A DNA stretch of 64,000 nucleotides from Bradyrhizobium jicamae. GTDB lineage: Bacteria; Pseudomonadota; Alphaproteobacteria; Rhizobiales; Xanthobacteraceae. The stretch is taken from positions 248,001 to 312,000 of the forward strand of contig NZ_JAFCJX010000005.1 in assembly GCF_018130695.1 (NCBI RefSeq), given 5' to 3'. Below, piece by piece: positions 20,091-29,492 of this stretch; positions within the stretch are counted from its first letter, which is position 1, and each line of letters begins with the position of its first letter. Under the pieces are notes generated by a model, which was not told where the DNA came from, ran no database searches, and saw nothing but the letters and a program-made list of their open reading frames with translations. A program made the position numbers and the translations under genes.

Positions 20091-21179
20091 TCAGGCCACG
20101 ACCGGCCCGACCGACCAGGGCAGAGTCTCGCCGCCCTGGAACACCACGACCTCGGTATCGTCGACTGCGACCGCAGCCATGATGCGAGACTCGCGCCGCT
20201 CCAGCGTGATGGTGCCGCGATTGAGCGGGATGCCATAGAACTGCGCGCCGTTGACGGAGGCGAACGCCTCGAAGCGATCGAGCGCGCCCTCCTCGTCGAA
20301 CACCTGCACATAGGTCTGCAGCGCGGTGGCGCCGCCGAACACCCCGGCCGAGCAGCATTCGGCCTCCTTGGCGTTGCGGCGGTGCGGGGCGGTGTCGGTG
20401 CCGATGAAGAAGCAGCTGTCGCCCGAGGTCACCGCCTTGCGCAGCGCCAGCCGATGGTGCTCGCGCTTGGCGACCGGCAGGCAGTAGAGATGCGGCCGCA
20501 GGCCGCCCTGGAAGATCGAGGTGCGGTTGATCACGAGGTGATGCGGCGTGATGGTGCCGGCCGCACGTGAGGCGTGGGCGCGGACGATGTCGACGGTCTC
20601 CGCCGTCGTGACGTGCTCGATCACCACCTTGAGGCCGGGATGGCGCTTCAGCAGCGGCAGCAGGCTCTGCTCCATGAACACGGCCTCGCGGTCGAAGATG
20701 TCGACTGCCGGATCGGTCGCCTCGCCATGGATCAGCACGGGCATCCCGATCTTTGCCATGCGCTCGAACACCGGCGCGAGCGCGGGAATGTCGGTGACGC
20801 CGAAATGCGAGTTGGTGGTCGCGCCCGCCGGATAGAGTTTTGCCGCCTTCCAGACGCCGTCCCTAAAACCCTTTTCGATCTCGTCCGGCGTGGTCGTATC
20901 GGCGAGGTAACACGTCATCAGCGGCTCGAAATCGGACCCCTCGGGCCGCGCGGCCAGGATCCGCTCGCGATAGGCTGCGGCCGCCTCAACCGTCGTCACC
21001 GGCGGCACCAAATTCGGCATGATGATGCCGCGCGCGAACTGGTTGGCGGTGAACGGCAGCACCGCCTGCAGCATCGCGCCGTCGCGCAAGTGAACATGGA
21101 AATCGTCCGGCCGGCGGATCGTGATCTTGTCCACGCGCCTGGCGGAGGCCGCCTGGTCGAACAATTGGCTGACGCTCAT
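20091..21179 (-). CDS. pyrC: Dihydroorotase, class II PyrC
   Basis: Zinc amidohydrolase of pyrimidine synthesis (carbamoyl-aspartate to dihydroorotate), 362 residues, cytoplasmic. Metal ligands: His28 and His30 in DDFHVHLRDG, carboxylated Lys114 in KLYPAGATTNS, a histidine in VLIHGE, one in VIEHVTT, and the aspartate in FIGTDTAPH. Length and motifs are those of the E. coli PyrC class. A second pyrimidine gene upstream of the URC operon may be coincidental. A 200-bp spacer with a hairpin separates them. Confidence 0.96.
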   Translation of the reverse strand: MSVSQLFDQAASARRVDKITIRRPDDFHVHLRDGAMLQAVLPFTANQFARGIIMPNLVPPVTTVEAAAAYRERILAARPEGSDFEPLMTCYLADTTTPDEIEKGFRDGVWKAAKLYPAGATTNSHFGVTDIPALAPVFERMAKIGMPVLIHGEATDPAVDIFDREAVFMEQSLLPLLKRHPGLKVVIEHVTTAETVDIVRAHASRAAGTITPHHLVINRTSIFQGGLRPHLYCLPVAKREHHRLALRKAVTSGDSCFFIGTDTAPHRRNAKEAECCSAGVFGGATALQTYVQVFDEEGALDRFEAFASVNGAQFYGIPLNRGTITLERRESRIMAAVAVDDTEVVVFQGGETLPWSVGPVVA

Positions 21180-21248
21180 CGTAGGGTCTCCTAAGGTCGC
21201 AGCACGCGTAGCACCATGTTCCCGCGCTGCGCAACACAGCGATGGCAG

Positions 21249-22085
21249 CTACCGCGCTTTGCCGCCGGGATCGCCATTGCCCGACAACACCTGCGCCGCC
21301 CCGCCGATACCGCGGCGGAAGGCTTCGTCGAAGGTCACCCCGCGAAACTGCCAGCGATAGGTGTGGCCCTGCCAGTCGATCTGCCATTGCGTGGCCCAGC
21401 CGAGCTCACGATCGTCCCAGGTCAGCCTGCCGACCAGCGGGATCGCACCACCGAGTCCGGTCGTGACCGGCGTCAATTTCGAGGCCGGCAAGCGCGTCAG
21501 CTCGGCAGCATTGATGCCGGCCTTCGTGATGTCAGCCGCGGCCGGCAGCACGACGCCCATCCCGCGCCGCTCGCCCGCCGCGCGCAACGCGTCGCGCTGC
21601 AGCTCGGATTGCCGCTCATCCGTCGTGATGATGAAATCGCGCGGGTCCTGCTTCATCTCGACGAACACAGCGAGCACCGGCCGCTCGGCCAGCCACGGCT
21701 TGAGGTCGAGCGCTTTCAGGACATCGCCGATCCTCGCCTCGTCGAAATCGACGGTGAGATCGTAAGGCCGGTCGCGGGTGCCCTGCTCGTCGCGGATCGG
21801 CTTGCCGGAAAACTGGTCGTGATAGTTGAAGGCGGTGACGTAATCCCTCGCCTTCGCCTTGTAGGGCATGAGGCGCTTGTCGCCGGCAAGCTTCTGCGCG
21901 CCGGATATCTTGATCAGGACATCCTCGAAGCAAGCCGCAAAGCCGATCAGCCGGTTCGGCTCGAGCTGCCCCGTCACCACCGTCTGCATCCGATAGAGGT
22001 TGTCCGCCGCTCGTGCCGGTGAAGCGATCCAACACAGCGACGCGAACGCCAGCGCGATGCCAATCATCCGATGCTGTCTGGCCAT
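21249..22085 (-). CDS. Secreted DUF2066-family protein
   Basis: 278 residues. The signal peptide is about residues 1-26 (IGIALAFASLCWIASPARA). The mature part has YRMQTVVTGQ, GFAACFEDVLIKISG and a C-terminal HTYRWQFRGVTFDEAFRRGIGGAAQVL, typical of DUF2066 exported proteins of unknown function. The start is the ATG after GGGAGGCGATC; a longer in-frame extension upstream lacks a ribosome site and would hide the signal peptide. The role is unknown. Confidence 0.75.
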   Translation of the reverse strand: MARQHRMIGIALAFASLCWIASPARAADNLYRMQTVVTGQLEPNRLIGFAACFEDVLIKISGAQKLAGDKRLMPYKAKARDYVTAFNYHDQFSGKPIRDEQGTRDRPYDLTVDFDEARIGDVLKALDLKPWLAERPVLAVFVEMKQDPRDFIITTDERQSELQRDALRAAGERRGMGVVLPAAADITKAGINAAELTRLPASKLTPVTTGLGGAIPLVGRLTWDDRELGWATQWQIDWQGHTYRWQFRGVTFDEAFRRGIGGAAQVLSGNGDPGGKAR

Positions 22086-22233
22086 GATCGCCTCCCACCG
22101 CGCGCGCCTTCTGCCGGACGCGCTCACGCAGCAACATTCGTCCGATTTTGCGGAAACGCAAATGCTATGGCTTCGCATGGCTGGCCTGACATATGCTATG
22201 GCCCGCACCAACGAGCGCCGCAGGAGGAACCCG

Positions 22234-23247
22234 ATGAAATGCTATCAACTCCAGGGACCTGATGGCATCGACGGGCTGGCGCTGGTCGACAAGCCCGTGC
22301 CGCAGCCGGGCGCCGGCGAGGTGCTCGTGCGGCTGAAAGCGGCGACGCTGAATTATCGCGATCTGCTCACGGTGAAGGGCGGCTACGGCTCGCGCCAGAA
22401 GTTTCCGCTGGTGCCGGTCTCCGACGGCGCCGGCGTGGTCGAGGCGGTCGGCACGGGCGTGCGAAGCTTTGCGGTCGGCGACCGCGTGGTCGGCAGCTTC
22501 TTCGAGAACTGGCTCAGTGGCGAGCCGAGCGAGATCAAGATGCGCGGTGCGCTCGGCGGCAGCGCGGATGGCGTGCTGACGGAGTATCGGGTGTTTCCGG
22601 CGCATGGGCTGGTGAAGACGCCCGAACATCTCAGCGACGTCGAGGCCGCAGCACTGCCCTGCGCCGGCGTCACGGCATGGAGCGCGGTGGTCAAGCTCGG
22701 CCAGATCAAGCCGGGGCAGACGGTGCTGACACAAGGCACCGGCGGCGTGTCGCTGTTCGCACTGCAATTCGCCAAAATGTGCGGCGCGCGGGTGATCGCG
22801 ACGTCCTCCAGCGACGCCAAGATCGAGCGGCTGAAGGCGCTCGGCGCCGACGTCACACTGAACTACAGGACCACGCCGGACTGGGGCAAAAAGGCGCGCG
22901 ATCTGACCGGGCACGGCGTCGACCTCGTCGTCGAGGTCGGCGGCGTCGGCACGCTGAACGAGTCGATCCGCGCGGTGAGGATCGGCGGCACGATCGCCTT
23001 CATCGGCGTGCTGGCCGGCCCACCGCCGGCCGATCTGCGGCTGCCTTTGATGGTGATGCAGCAGCAGCGGTTGCAAGGCGTCACGGTCGGCTCGGTCGAG
23101 GATCTGCAGGCGCTTGCCGACGCCACCGCGCAAAGCCGCATGAAGCCGGTGATCGACCGCACGTTCCCGTTCGGCCAGGTCAAGGAGGCCTTCGCCCACA
23201 TGGCGAGCGGCGCCCATTTCGGCAAGGTCGCGATTGCGATCGGTTAG
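22234..23247 (+). CDS. NADPH:quinone oxidoreductase-like MDR-family protein
   Basis: Zinc-free medium-chain dehydrogenase/reductase, 337 residues. An N-terminal GroES-like domain has LNYRDLLTVKGGYG and SDGAGVVEAVG. The Rossmann motif GTGGVSLFALQFAK lies at about residue 165, and there are GAD/LNY and EVGGVGTL segments. No structural-zinc cysteine cluster is seen. The ATG follows CAGGAGGAACCCG. Probably an NAD(P)-dependent quinone or enone reductase; the substrate is unknown. It converges on the crotonase gene. Confidence 0.87.
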   Translation: MKCYQLQGPDGIDGLALVDKPVPQPGAGEVLVRLKAATLNYRDLLTVKGGYGSRQKFPLVPVSDGAGVVEAVGTGVRSFAVGDRVVGSFFENWLSGEPSEIKMRGALGGSADGVLTEYRVFPAHGLVKTPEHLSDVEAAALPCAGVTAWSAVVKLGQIKPGQTVLTQGTGGVSLFALQFAKMCGARVIATSSSDAKIERLKALGADVTLNYRTTPDWGKKARDLTGHGVDLVVEVGGVGTLNESIRAVRIGGTIAFIGVLAGPPPADLRLPLMVMQQQRLQGVTVGSVEDLQALADATAQSRMKPVIDRTFPFGQVKEAFAHMASGAHFGKVAIAIG

Positions 23248-23259
23248 CTGCACGCCCCG

Positions 23260-24033
23260 TTACGCTCCCGTGAACCTGGCCTTGCGCTTTTCGACAAAGG
23301 CCTGACGCCCTTCCCGCGCGTCGGCGCTTTCGCGCACGACGGATTGCACCTCGATCTCGCGGCGGAATTGCGTGGCGTAATCTGCGTGCTCGCTCTCCTC
23401 CAGCAGTTGCCGCGTCGCGACCAGCGCCCGCGTCGGGCCGTCGGCGAGACGCTGCGCGAGCTTTTTGGCTTCAGCGAGCAACTGCGCATCGTCGACGACG
23501 TCGCGCACCAGTCCCCACTCCCTGGCGCGTTCGGCTGACAGCGGCTCGTTCAGCAGCATCAGATCGAGCGCACGCTGGCGGCCGATCAGGCGTGGCAACA
23601 GCCAGGTCGAGCCGAGATCGGGCACGAGGCCGATCCGGCTGAACACCTGAATAAAGCTCGCCGAGCGCGCGGCGAGGATGATGTCGCCGGACATCGCGAG
23701 GCTGAAGCCGCCGCCGGCGGCGACGCCGTTGACGGCGACCACGATCGGCACAGGGCATTCGCGCAACGACCGCATCGCCGGCCAGTAATGCGTCATGACA
23801 CCGGTGACGATGTCGCGGCCGAGCGACTCGAACGCCTTCAGGTTCTGCCCCGAGCAGAACCCGCGTCCCTCCCCGGTCAGCACCAGCGCGCGCACGCCGC
23901 CCGCGCCGGTCATCTCGCCGACGGCGGCTGCGAGATCGCCGAGCAGCTCCGGCGTCATCGCATTCAGGCTCGAGGGATCGTTCAGCGAGAGGATCCCGAC
24001 ATTGCCGTCCCGTTCGCGCTTCACTGCGGTCAT
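23260..24033 (-). CDS. Enoyl-CoA hydratase/isomerase family protein, PaaG-like
   Basis: Crotonase-fold enzyme of 257 residues. CoA/oxyanion segments are LTGEGRGFCSGQNL and NGVAAGGGFSLAMSGDI. The active-site stretch IGLVPDLGSTWLLPRLIG carries Asp rather than the second catalytic Glu of hydratases, as in PaaG-type isomerases of phenylacetate degradation. The ATG follows AGAGGAAA. No other paa genes are present, so an isomerase or ring-oxepin role is only suggested. The frame stays open for two kilobases upstream, antisense to ggt, which I regard as a GC-bias artefact. Confidence 0.87.
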   Translation of the reverse strand: MTAVKRERDGNVGILSLNDPSSLNAMTPELLGDLAAAVGEMTGAGGVRALVLTGEGRGFCSGQNLKAFESLGRDIVTGVMTHYWPAMRSLRECPVPIVVAVNGVAAGGGFSLAMSGDIILAARSASFIQVFSRIGLVPDLGSTWLLPRLIGRQRALDLMLLNEPLSAERAREWGLVRDVVDDAQLLAEAKKLAQRLADGPTRALVATRQLLEESEHADYATQFRREIEVQSVVRESADAREGRQAFVEKRKARFTGA

Positions 24034-24150
24034 TTTCCTCTCCATGGAATAGTCTGGTTGTTGCCTAGCTTGCTGTTGCGCTGATGGTGGCATGCTTGGC
24101 ATGCTACGCCAACCTAGCCGCCTCCTAACAACAATAGCGAAACCAGCACC

Positions 24151-25743
24151 ATGTCCGACCAGTTCTCCAATGCGCAAGTGATCCGCAAACCCGCCGTCAG
24201 CTCCAAAGGCGGCATCGTCGCCGCGCAATCGCGCAAGGCGGCCGAGGTCGGCGCGGAGGTGCTGGCCGCGGGCGGCGACTGCGTCGACGCCGTGATCGCG
24301 ACCACCTTTGCGCTCGGCGTCGTCGAGCCCTGGATGAGCGGCGCCGGCGGCGGCGGTGCGATGGTGCTCTATCGTGCGCGCGAAAACCGCACCGAGGTGA
24401 TCGATTACGGCATGCGCGCGCCGAACAGCCTGCGCATCGAGGATTATCCCATCACCGGCTCCGGCACCGCCGCCGATCTGTTTCCCTGGGCGCGGGTCAA
24501 GGACGATCGCAATCTGCATGGTCCCGGCTCGATCGCCGTGCCCGGCGTGGTCGCGGGCATGGGGGAGGCGCATCGCCGTCACGCCAGACTGCCGTGGAAG
24601 GATCTGCTGGCGCCGAGCGTCAAGCTCGCCGGCGAAGGCCTGCTCGTCGACTGGTGGACGACCGCGATGATCGCAAGCTCCGCCGTCGATTTGCGCCGCT
24701 ATCCCGCCAGCGCCACCGCCTATCTGCAGGATGGCCTGCCGCCGAATGCGCCGTGGGGCATCAAGGCCGAGGTGCGGATGCCGCAGGATCGGCTCAAGGC
24801 CACGATGGCGCAGCTCGCGGCCGCGGGTCCGCGCGATTTCTATGCGGGCGATCTCGCGCAGACCATCGCAAGCGATATCCAGAGCGCCGGCGGTGCACTT
24901 GATGTCGAGGACCTTGCCGCATTCCGCGCGCATCTGCGCGAGCCGCTGGCGATCCCCTATCGCGGCGGCAAGGTGTTCGCGACGCCGGAGCTGACGGCGG
25001 GGCCGACCATGGCGCGCACGCTCGGCCTGCTTGAAAAGGCGTTCTCGCCCGGACGCAACGGGCCGGATGCTGCGGCCTACACCGCCTATGCGCAGGCGCT
25101 GCAGGCCGCCTATCGCGAGCGGCTGCAGGACATGGGCGATGCCGACGGCCGCCGCTCGCTCGGGGCCGATGCGATCGCGCCGGCCTGCACCACGCATTTC
25201 TCCGCGGTCGACCGCGACGGCAACATGGCCGCGGTGACGCAGACGCTGCTGTCGACCTTCGGCTCGCGCTTCGTCACGCCGCGCACGGGGCTGACCATGA
25301 ACAACGGCATCATGTGGTTCGATCCCGAGCAGGGCAATCCGAACTCGCTGGCGCCGGGCAAGCGCTGCCTCACCAACTACACGCCGGTGGTGGCGGAAGC
25401 CGCCGACGGCCGCAGGCTTGCGGTCGGCGCCTCCGGCGGACGCCGCATCCTGCCGGCCGTGTCGCAGCTGCTCTCCTTCGTGATGGACTACGGCATGGAC
25501 CTCGATGCCGCAATCCATCAGCCGCGCATCGACGCCAGCGAAGGCGCGGTGGTGATCGGCGACGTCCGCCTGCCGTCGGCAGTGCGCGACGCGCTCCGCG
25601 GCACGTTCGACTATGAGGAGGCACGGATCCAGACCATGCCGATGAAGTTCGCCTGCCCGAGCGTGGTGCTGCGCGATGGCGTCACCAACAGCGGCGCCAC
25701 TGAGGTGTTCCAGCCGTGGAGTGAGGCGGTGGCGGAAGGGTGA
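24151..25743 (+). CDS. ggt: Gamma-glutamyltransferase family Ntn hydrolase, probably cytoplasmic
   Basis: 530-residue member of the gamma-glutamyltranspeptidase family, which cleaves itself and hydrolyses or transfers gamma-glutamyl (or acylated) amides. The nucleophile is Thr347 at the start of the small subunit (CTTHFSAVDRDGN). GGGGAMVLY near residue 67 and SGGRRILPAVSQLL near the end are also typical. There is no signal peptide, unlike periplasmic glutathione-degrading Ggt, so an intracellular amide substrate is possible. Divergent from the crotonase gene, 117 bp apart. Confidence 0.87.
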   Translation: MSDQFSNAQVIRKPAVSSKGGIVAAQSRKAAEVGAEVLAAGGDCVDAVIATTFALGVVEPWMSGAGGGGAMVLYRARENRTEVIDYGMRAPNSLRIEDYPITGSGTAADLFPWARVKDDRNLHGPGSIAVPGVVAGMGEAHRRHARLPWKDLLAPSVKLAGEGLLVDWWTTAMIASSAVDLRRYPASATAYLQDGLPPNAPWGIKAEVRMPQDRLKATMAQLAAAGPRDFYAGDLAQTIASDIQSAGGALDVEDLAAFRAHLREPLAIPYRGGKVFATPELTAGPTMARTLGLLEKAFSPGRNGPDAAAYTAYAQALQAAYRERLQDMGDADGRRSLGADAIAPACTTHFSAVDRDGNMAAVTQTLLSTFGSRFVTPRTGLTMNNGIMWFDPEQGNPNSLAPGKRCLTNYTPVVAEAADGRRLAVGASGGRRILPAVSQLLSFVMDYGMDLDAAIHQPRIDASEGAVVIGDVRLPSAVRDALRGTFDYEEARIQTMPMKFACPSVVLRDGVTNSGATEVFQPWSEAVAEG

Positions 25744-26454
25744 GGCGATCAGCCGTGATGTTCGCCAGGACAACGATGGAGTCAGTTCGGATTCAACTGT
25801 CCGACAGCCTAACGGTGTAATCACTCGCGCATGCGGGTGATCCAGTATTCCAAAGACGCTTGCGATAGAATCGATGAGCCGCGGCGTACTGGGTCGCCCG
25901 GTCGAAGCCGGGCGATGACACCGAGTGTGGGGACCACAGCTTCGCATTCTCGCGACATGATTTGCCCGAGGTTTACTTGTCGTTCCGCCCTCTCCTTGAA
26001 TCGAGGGCGCAGGGAAGACCGGGTGCACGCCGCACCCGCGGTCCCGTGCGCCATGTGCACAAAGAAGTGCGCGCACGAGCATACAGGTTCGGCGGAGGCA
26101 TCCGGCCTTCCCTGCGCGATGGCTTTACGGCTTATACGTGCTCGCCCTGGTGAGACTCTGCTTTTGTGCCACCATCATCCGCGATCGGCTTTGGACCTCT
26201 CGCGTGCTTGCCACCTGCATCGGGGCGGCAGGCCCACACGACTTCACCGTCCGCCTTGCGCACACACGCCTGTTGCACGCCCAGCGGCCACCGCATCTGC
26301 ACCCACGTTCGTGGCGTTCGCGAGCGCCCCTCGTGTCGGGTGAGACGGGCCATTGTTAGCATATTCCGAAGTTCGTGTAAAGAACATTATTTTTGCCTGA
26401 TGACCTTGCGCCGTCGGGCAAATCAATGGTCCAATGTCAGCGGGAGCGCTGGAA
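25744..26454. repeat. Gene-free spacer composed of repeat-like intergenic elements
   Basis: I see no convincing gene here. It contains a hairpin TCGCCCGG/CCGGGCGA at 25894-25915, the core of a short element common in Bradyrhizobium and Rhodopseudomonas spacers. It continues into a G/C-rich stretch (about 25960-26350) with internal palindromes. All three reading frames look equally open, and their translations are low-complexity His/Arg/Pro-rich. I recognise the wording (TTGCCCGAGG, AGGGCGCAGGGAAG) as a recurrent rhizobial intergenic element from memory. Copy number elsewhere is not visible. Confidence 0.5.
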
Positions 26455-26543
26455 GCGTAGGGCGGATTAGCCGAAGGCGTAATCCGCCGGCAGGTATCTC
26501 GGCGGGGAATGGCGGATTACGCTTACGCTAATCCGCCCTACGC
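26455..26543. repeat. Double-hairpin REP/BIME-like palindrome
   Basis: Left arm 26455-26488 and right arm 26511-26543 are inverted copies (GCGTAGGGCGGATTAGC and GCGTAATCCGCC match exactly, the middle differs by a few bases) around a 22-base centre. Each arm is itself a hairpin (GGCGGATTA / TAATCCGCC). This is the architecture of bacterial interspersed palindromes. It ends 14 bp from the serine-hydrolase stop codon and could stop transcription or protect the mRNA 3' end. Confidence 0.75.
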
Positions 26544-26556
26544 ATTGTGCCCGCTC

Positions 26557-28002
26557 CTACTCCGCCCGCATATCGAACCGCATCAGGCCCTCGCCGTCGA
26601 ACAGCTTGACGGTCGCGCCGTTGACGACGACCACGAAGCAATGCTCGGCGGAATCGGTCGGGTCGTTCAGGGTGCGGCAGTAGCGGCTGCGGTCGTCGAT
26701 GCGCCAGGTGCCGGTAAAGCGCTCCTCGCGTTCAGGACCGACCAGCACGGACGTCGTGCCGTCGGCGCGGGTCGGCCAGGCGCGAGGGCCGCGCTCGAGG
26801 TTGCGGCCGAACACCAGCGTCTTGCCGGATAGCGCCGCCTTCAGCGCCTCGCCGTCGAGGCGCTGGCCGGTGGCATGCGCGAGCGAGATGTCGGGGCCTG
26901 CATCCTTGTCGCCGGCCGCGGTCAGGATCAGCCACAACAGCCGCCCCATCTGGCGAAAGTCCGGCTCCCTCTTGTGCGGGAAATCGCTGTTGATGCGATG
27001 GATGATGACGAGATCGAGCGCCGGAATGACGAAGGCCCATTGCCCCTCGTAACCGATCCCCTCGAAACTGCCCGGCGGCATCTTCACGACCGGTGCGCCC
27101 ATCTCGGTAATGAAGCCGGTCCACCACAGATAGGCATAGCCGAGACCGGGGCCGGCATCGGTGTAGGCTTGCGAATAGGCTTGCGTGCTCTCGCGCACCC
27201 AGGACGCCGGCACCAGTTGGCGATCCTTCCAGCGCCCCTCATGCAGATAGAGCAGCGCGAAGCGGGCGAGATCGCGTGCGCTCATGCGGATCGGATAGGC
27301 CCGATGCTCGGACTCCTTTCCGCTGACATACTGGCCATCGCTCGCGACATAGTCCTGCATGCCGATCGGATGCGCGATCTGCTGATCAAACGCATCGAAG
27401 ATCGACTGCTTCGTCGCCTGCTCGTAGATCGTGCCGAGCGCGTTGAAATCCCAGTTGTTGTAGTACCAGAAGGTGCCGGGCGGATGGCTGCCGCGCGCCG
27501 GCCGCCGCTTGGCCATGCCCGGCGTCTCATACAGCGCGGCGTGATAGACGCCGGAGCGGGCCTTCAGGAGATCGACGACCGTTGCCGTCTTTTCGATCTC
27601 GGTCAGACCAGGATCATTATCGTCGATGCCGAGGCTACCGATGGTGGCTGTGGGATCGATCAGGTGCTTCTCCACCGCATTGCCGTAGAGCGCGCTGAGC
27701 AGGCTCTTGCGGATCGAATGCAGATTGGACTTCGTCGCGGTGTCGCCCCACTCGGCAACCACCCGGCCGTGCTGGACGATCATGACGGCGGCTGCCGGCG
27801 CGATCTGCAGCGACCAGGATTTCGCTGCCGCGAGTTGCTCCGCGGACCAGCCGGCGGCTTCCGGCGTGATGGTCTCGAAGGCGGTGCCGGGGAAATTGTC
27901 GGCGATGGCGTTGGCTTGTTCGGCACGCGCCGTGGTGAGACCGAAGCCGAGCGCGACGACGATGACCCAAAGACGAGCCCCAATTGCACGATGGTCGTTC
28001 AT
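26557..28002 (-). CDS. Secreted serine hydrolase, beta-lactamase/class C family
   Basis: 481 residues with signal peptide 1-27 (LWVIVVALGFGLTTARA). The active-site motif SIRK (Ser96-Lys99) and the second motif Tyr-x-Asn (YYNNWDFN) define the class C beta-lactamase/penicillin-binding-like fold. A C-terminal extension of about 110 residues follows the hydrolase domain. The ATG is preceded by GGGGAGGGGGACG. Family members act as esterases, D-aminopeptidases or amide hydrolases, so the name beta-lactamase would be misleading. Substrate unknown. Confidence 0.85.
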   Translation of the reverse strand: MNDHRAIGARLWVIVVALGFGLTTARAEQANAIADNFPGTAFETITPEAAGWSAEQLAAAKSWSLQIAPAAAVMIVQHGRVVAEWGDTATKSNLHSIRKSLLSALYGNAVEKHLIDPTATIGSLGIDDNDPGLTEIEKTATVVDLLKARSGVYHAALYETPGMAKRRPARGSHPPGTFWYYNNWDFNALGTIYEQATKQSIFDAFDQQIAHPIGMQDYVASDGQYVSGKESEHRAYPIRMSARDLARFALLYLHEGRWKDRQLVPASWVRESTQAYSQAYTDAGPGLGYAYLWWTGFITEMGAPVVKMPPGSFEGIGYEGQWAFVIPALDLVIIHRINSDFPHKREPDFRQMGRLLWLILTAAGDKDAGPDISLAHATGQRLDGEALKAALSGKTLVFGRNLERGPRAWPTRADGTTSVLVGPEREERFTGTWRIDDRSRYCRTLNDPTDSAEHCFVVVVNGATVKLFDGEGLMRFDMRAE

Positions 28003-28099
28003 CGTCCCCCTCCCCACGCGCAGTCGCGCGGGGGATAGAGATAACAGATGCGCCATCGTTGCAGTAGTTACGGTAAGTTTAGCTCGGCCGCGGGCTCGT

Positions 28100-28594
28100 T
28101 CAGCCAACCGGCCCGGGAATCCAGTAGTCGCCGGCAAGCGGCCTGACTTTCACGTCAGGAATGATCCCGCGCTCCAGGCTCGGATCGAAATGGCGCATCG
28201 CGCGCTCGTTGAGGTCGATGATCCGGCCAGGCGTTAGTGGCCCCACGTCGTTGATCTTGACGATGATCTTCTTGCCTAACGCCTCCACGAGGGCAAATCT
28301 CGGCCTCGCGCCAAATTGGACCCCACCGAATTTCTGGCGCAAGCTGGTCTTGATGGCAGCCGCCCAGACCGAGGGATCATAGCGCTCGCCGGAGGCTGTG
28401 TTCGGGCCGCCCTCCTGCCGCCCGGGCCGGAACGGATTGTAGGTCGATGCTGCGCCGACGATCGCATCCCCGGACGCCTCACTGACGACGGCACTTGAAT
28501 GAACTGCAACACCTTCACTTCGCGCAACCGTAACAGACATGGCAAGCGTCACCACGGCGCCGCAAATTGCGGCGCTCGAGCAAAACAACATCAT
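28100..28594 (-). CDS. RlpA-like double-psi beta-barrel lipoprotein/secreted protein
   Basis: 164-residue exported protein. Signal peptide is about 1-26 (ICGAVVTLAMSVTVARS). The double-psi beta-barrel core of RlpA family proteins is present: AASTYNPF, ASGERYDPSVWAAAIKTSL, and VKINDVGPLTPGRIIDLNERAM with the catalytic-type Asp. There is no C-terminal SPOR domain and no lipobox cysteine. RlpA proteins cleave peptidoglycan lacking stem peptides; a cell-wall role is likely. ATG follows GAGGTGTT. Confidence 0.85.
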   Translation of the reverse strand: MMLFCSSAAICGAVVTLAMSVTVARSEGVAVHSSAVVSEASGDAIVGAASTYNPFRPGRQEGGPNTASGERYDPSVWAAAIKTSLRQKFGGVQFGARPRFALVEALGKKIIVKINDVGPLTPGRIIDLNERAMRHFDPSLERGIIPDVKVRPLAGDYWIPGPVG

Positions 28595-28999
28595 AACACC
28601 TCGATGGATTTTCTAGATCGTCCGGTTCCCGACGCCGCAAGACATGGTCAGGCAAACGCGAATGCGTTCACGGCATGCCGTTTTTTTTGCGGATTCGCGC
28701 CAGATGGCGACGGAACCGTTGTGCGAACCAGTGTGGTCCTCGCACAAGCGTTCTTGGTTCTCACCGACTAAGACAGAGATTGCGTCAGCAACATGACTGA
28801 GTGAGCCCCTGGTGAGGGCATGAAAAGGCGCAAGAATCCAGCCGATGCCTGCAAAAAGCCGACATCTCCTGCATCAGGAGCACCCGCCGCAATTGAGGAG
28901 CGTCACCTTATCCTCGTGTCGGCCGCGATCAGCTCTCTGCCGTCGGTCGTCGTGATCGTCAGTTGCAGATGGCCGCCGCTGCCGCCGGGCGACGTGCCA
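28595..28999. other. Intergenic region without a supported gene
   Basis: Contains the promoter region of the RlpA-like gene and a CGGCATGCCG palindrome followed by eight T residues (about 28670-28688), too short a stem to call a terminator. Short open frames on both strands have no family resemblance or ribosome site. Composition is slightly less GC-rich than the surroundings. Confidence 0.5.
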
Positions 29000-29446
29000 T
29001 CAAGCCGACTGATAGATATCCTGCCGAAGCACTTCCATGAAGCGGGCCGGGCTTCCGAGCTCCTTGAATCCGAATTGGCCATACAAGCCATGGGCGTCTG
29101 ACGTCAGCAGCAGGAAACGTCTGAGACCCTGCAGGTCTTCGTGTTCAACGACACGACGCATCAGTTCCTTGGACAACCCCTTGCCACGATAGGCCTCGAG
29201 GATAAAGACGTCGGCAAGCAGTGCGAACGTCGACCTGTCCGTGACGACGCGCGCAAAGCCGATCTGTGCGGTGTGATGGTACACGCCAAAGCAGAGGGAA
29301 TTTTCGATCGCGCGCTCGACCGTGGATCGTGGAATCCCGCGCGACCAATAGCTCTCCTCCGAGAGGAATTTGTGAATGACCGCCACATCCAGTCGGCCCG
29401 CGTCGGCTGAGATTTCGTAGTGGTCCGGCAAGCGCTGCATCTGCAT
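29000..29446 (-). CDS. GNAT-family N-acetyltransferase
   Basis: 148-residue acetyltransferase. The acetyl-CoA-binding motif A is DVFILEAYRGKGLSKELM (R-G-x-G-x-S), followed by LLLTSDAHGLYGQFGFKEL (motif B). The family's beta-bulge region is FALLADVF. Start ATG follows AGGTCA; a second ATG two codons later is equally possible. The acceptor substrate is unknown. Confidence 0.85.
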   Translation of the reverse strand: MQMQRLPDHYEISADAGRLDVAVIHKFLSEESYWSRGIPRSTVERAIENSLCFGVYHHTAQIGFARVVTDRSTFALLADVFILEAYRGKGLSKELMRRVVEHEDLQGLRRFLLLTSDAHGLYGQFGFKELGSPARFMEVLRQDIYQSA

Positions 29447-29492
29447 TGACCTGACTTCCTGTTCCTCGCAAGCGGCGGCTGTTCAGCGAACC

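Noticed and set aside
24034..26082. Long minus-strand open frame extending the crotonase gene across ggt (940 codons in all)
   Set aside because: It is antisense to a clear gamma-glutamyltransferase gene, its translation is Arg/Ala/His-rich without domains, and a good ribosome site lies at 24033. GC-rich codon bias leaves antisense frames open.
25831..26343. Candidate 170-residue protein in the repeat-rich spacer
   Set aside because: All frames in this stretch are equally open, the product is His/Arg/Pro-rich, and the DNA looks like a non-coding repeat.
28670..28688. CGGCATGCCG followed by a T-run
   Set aside because: Stem only three bases once a loop is allowed; no gene ends upstream in that direction.
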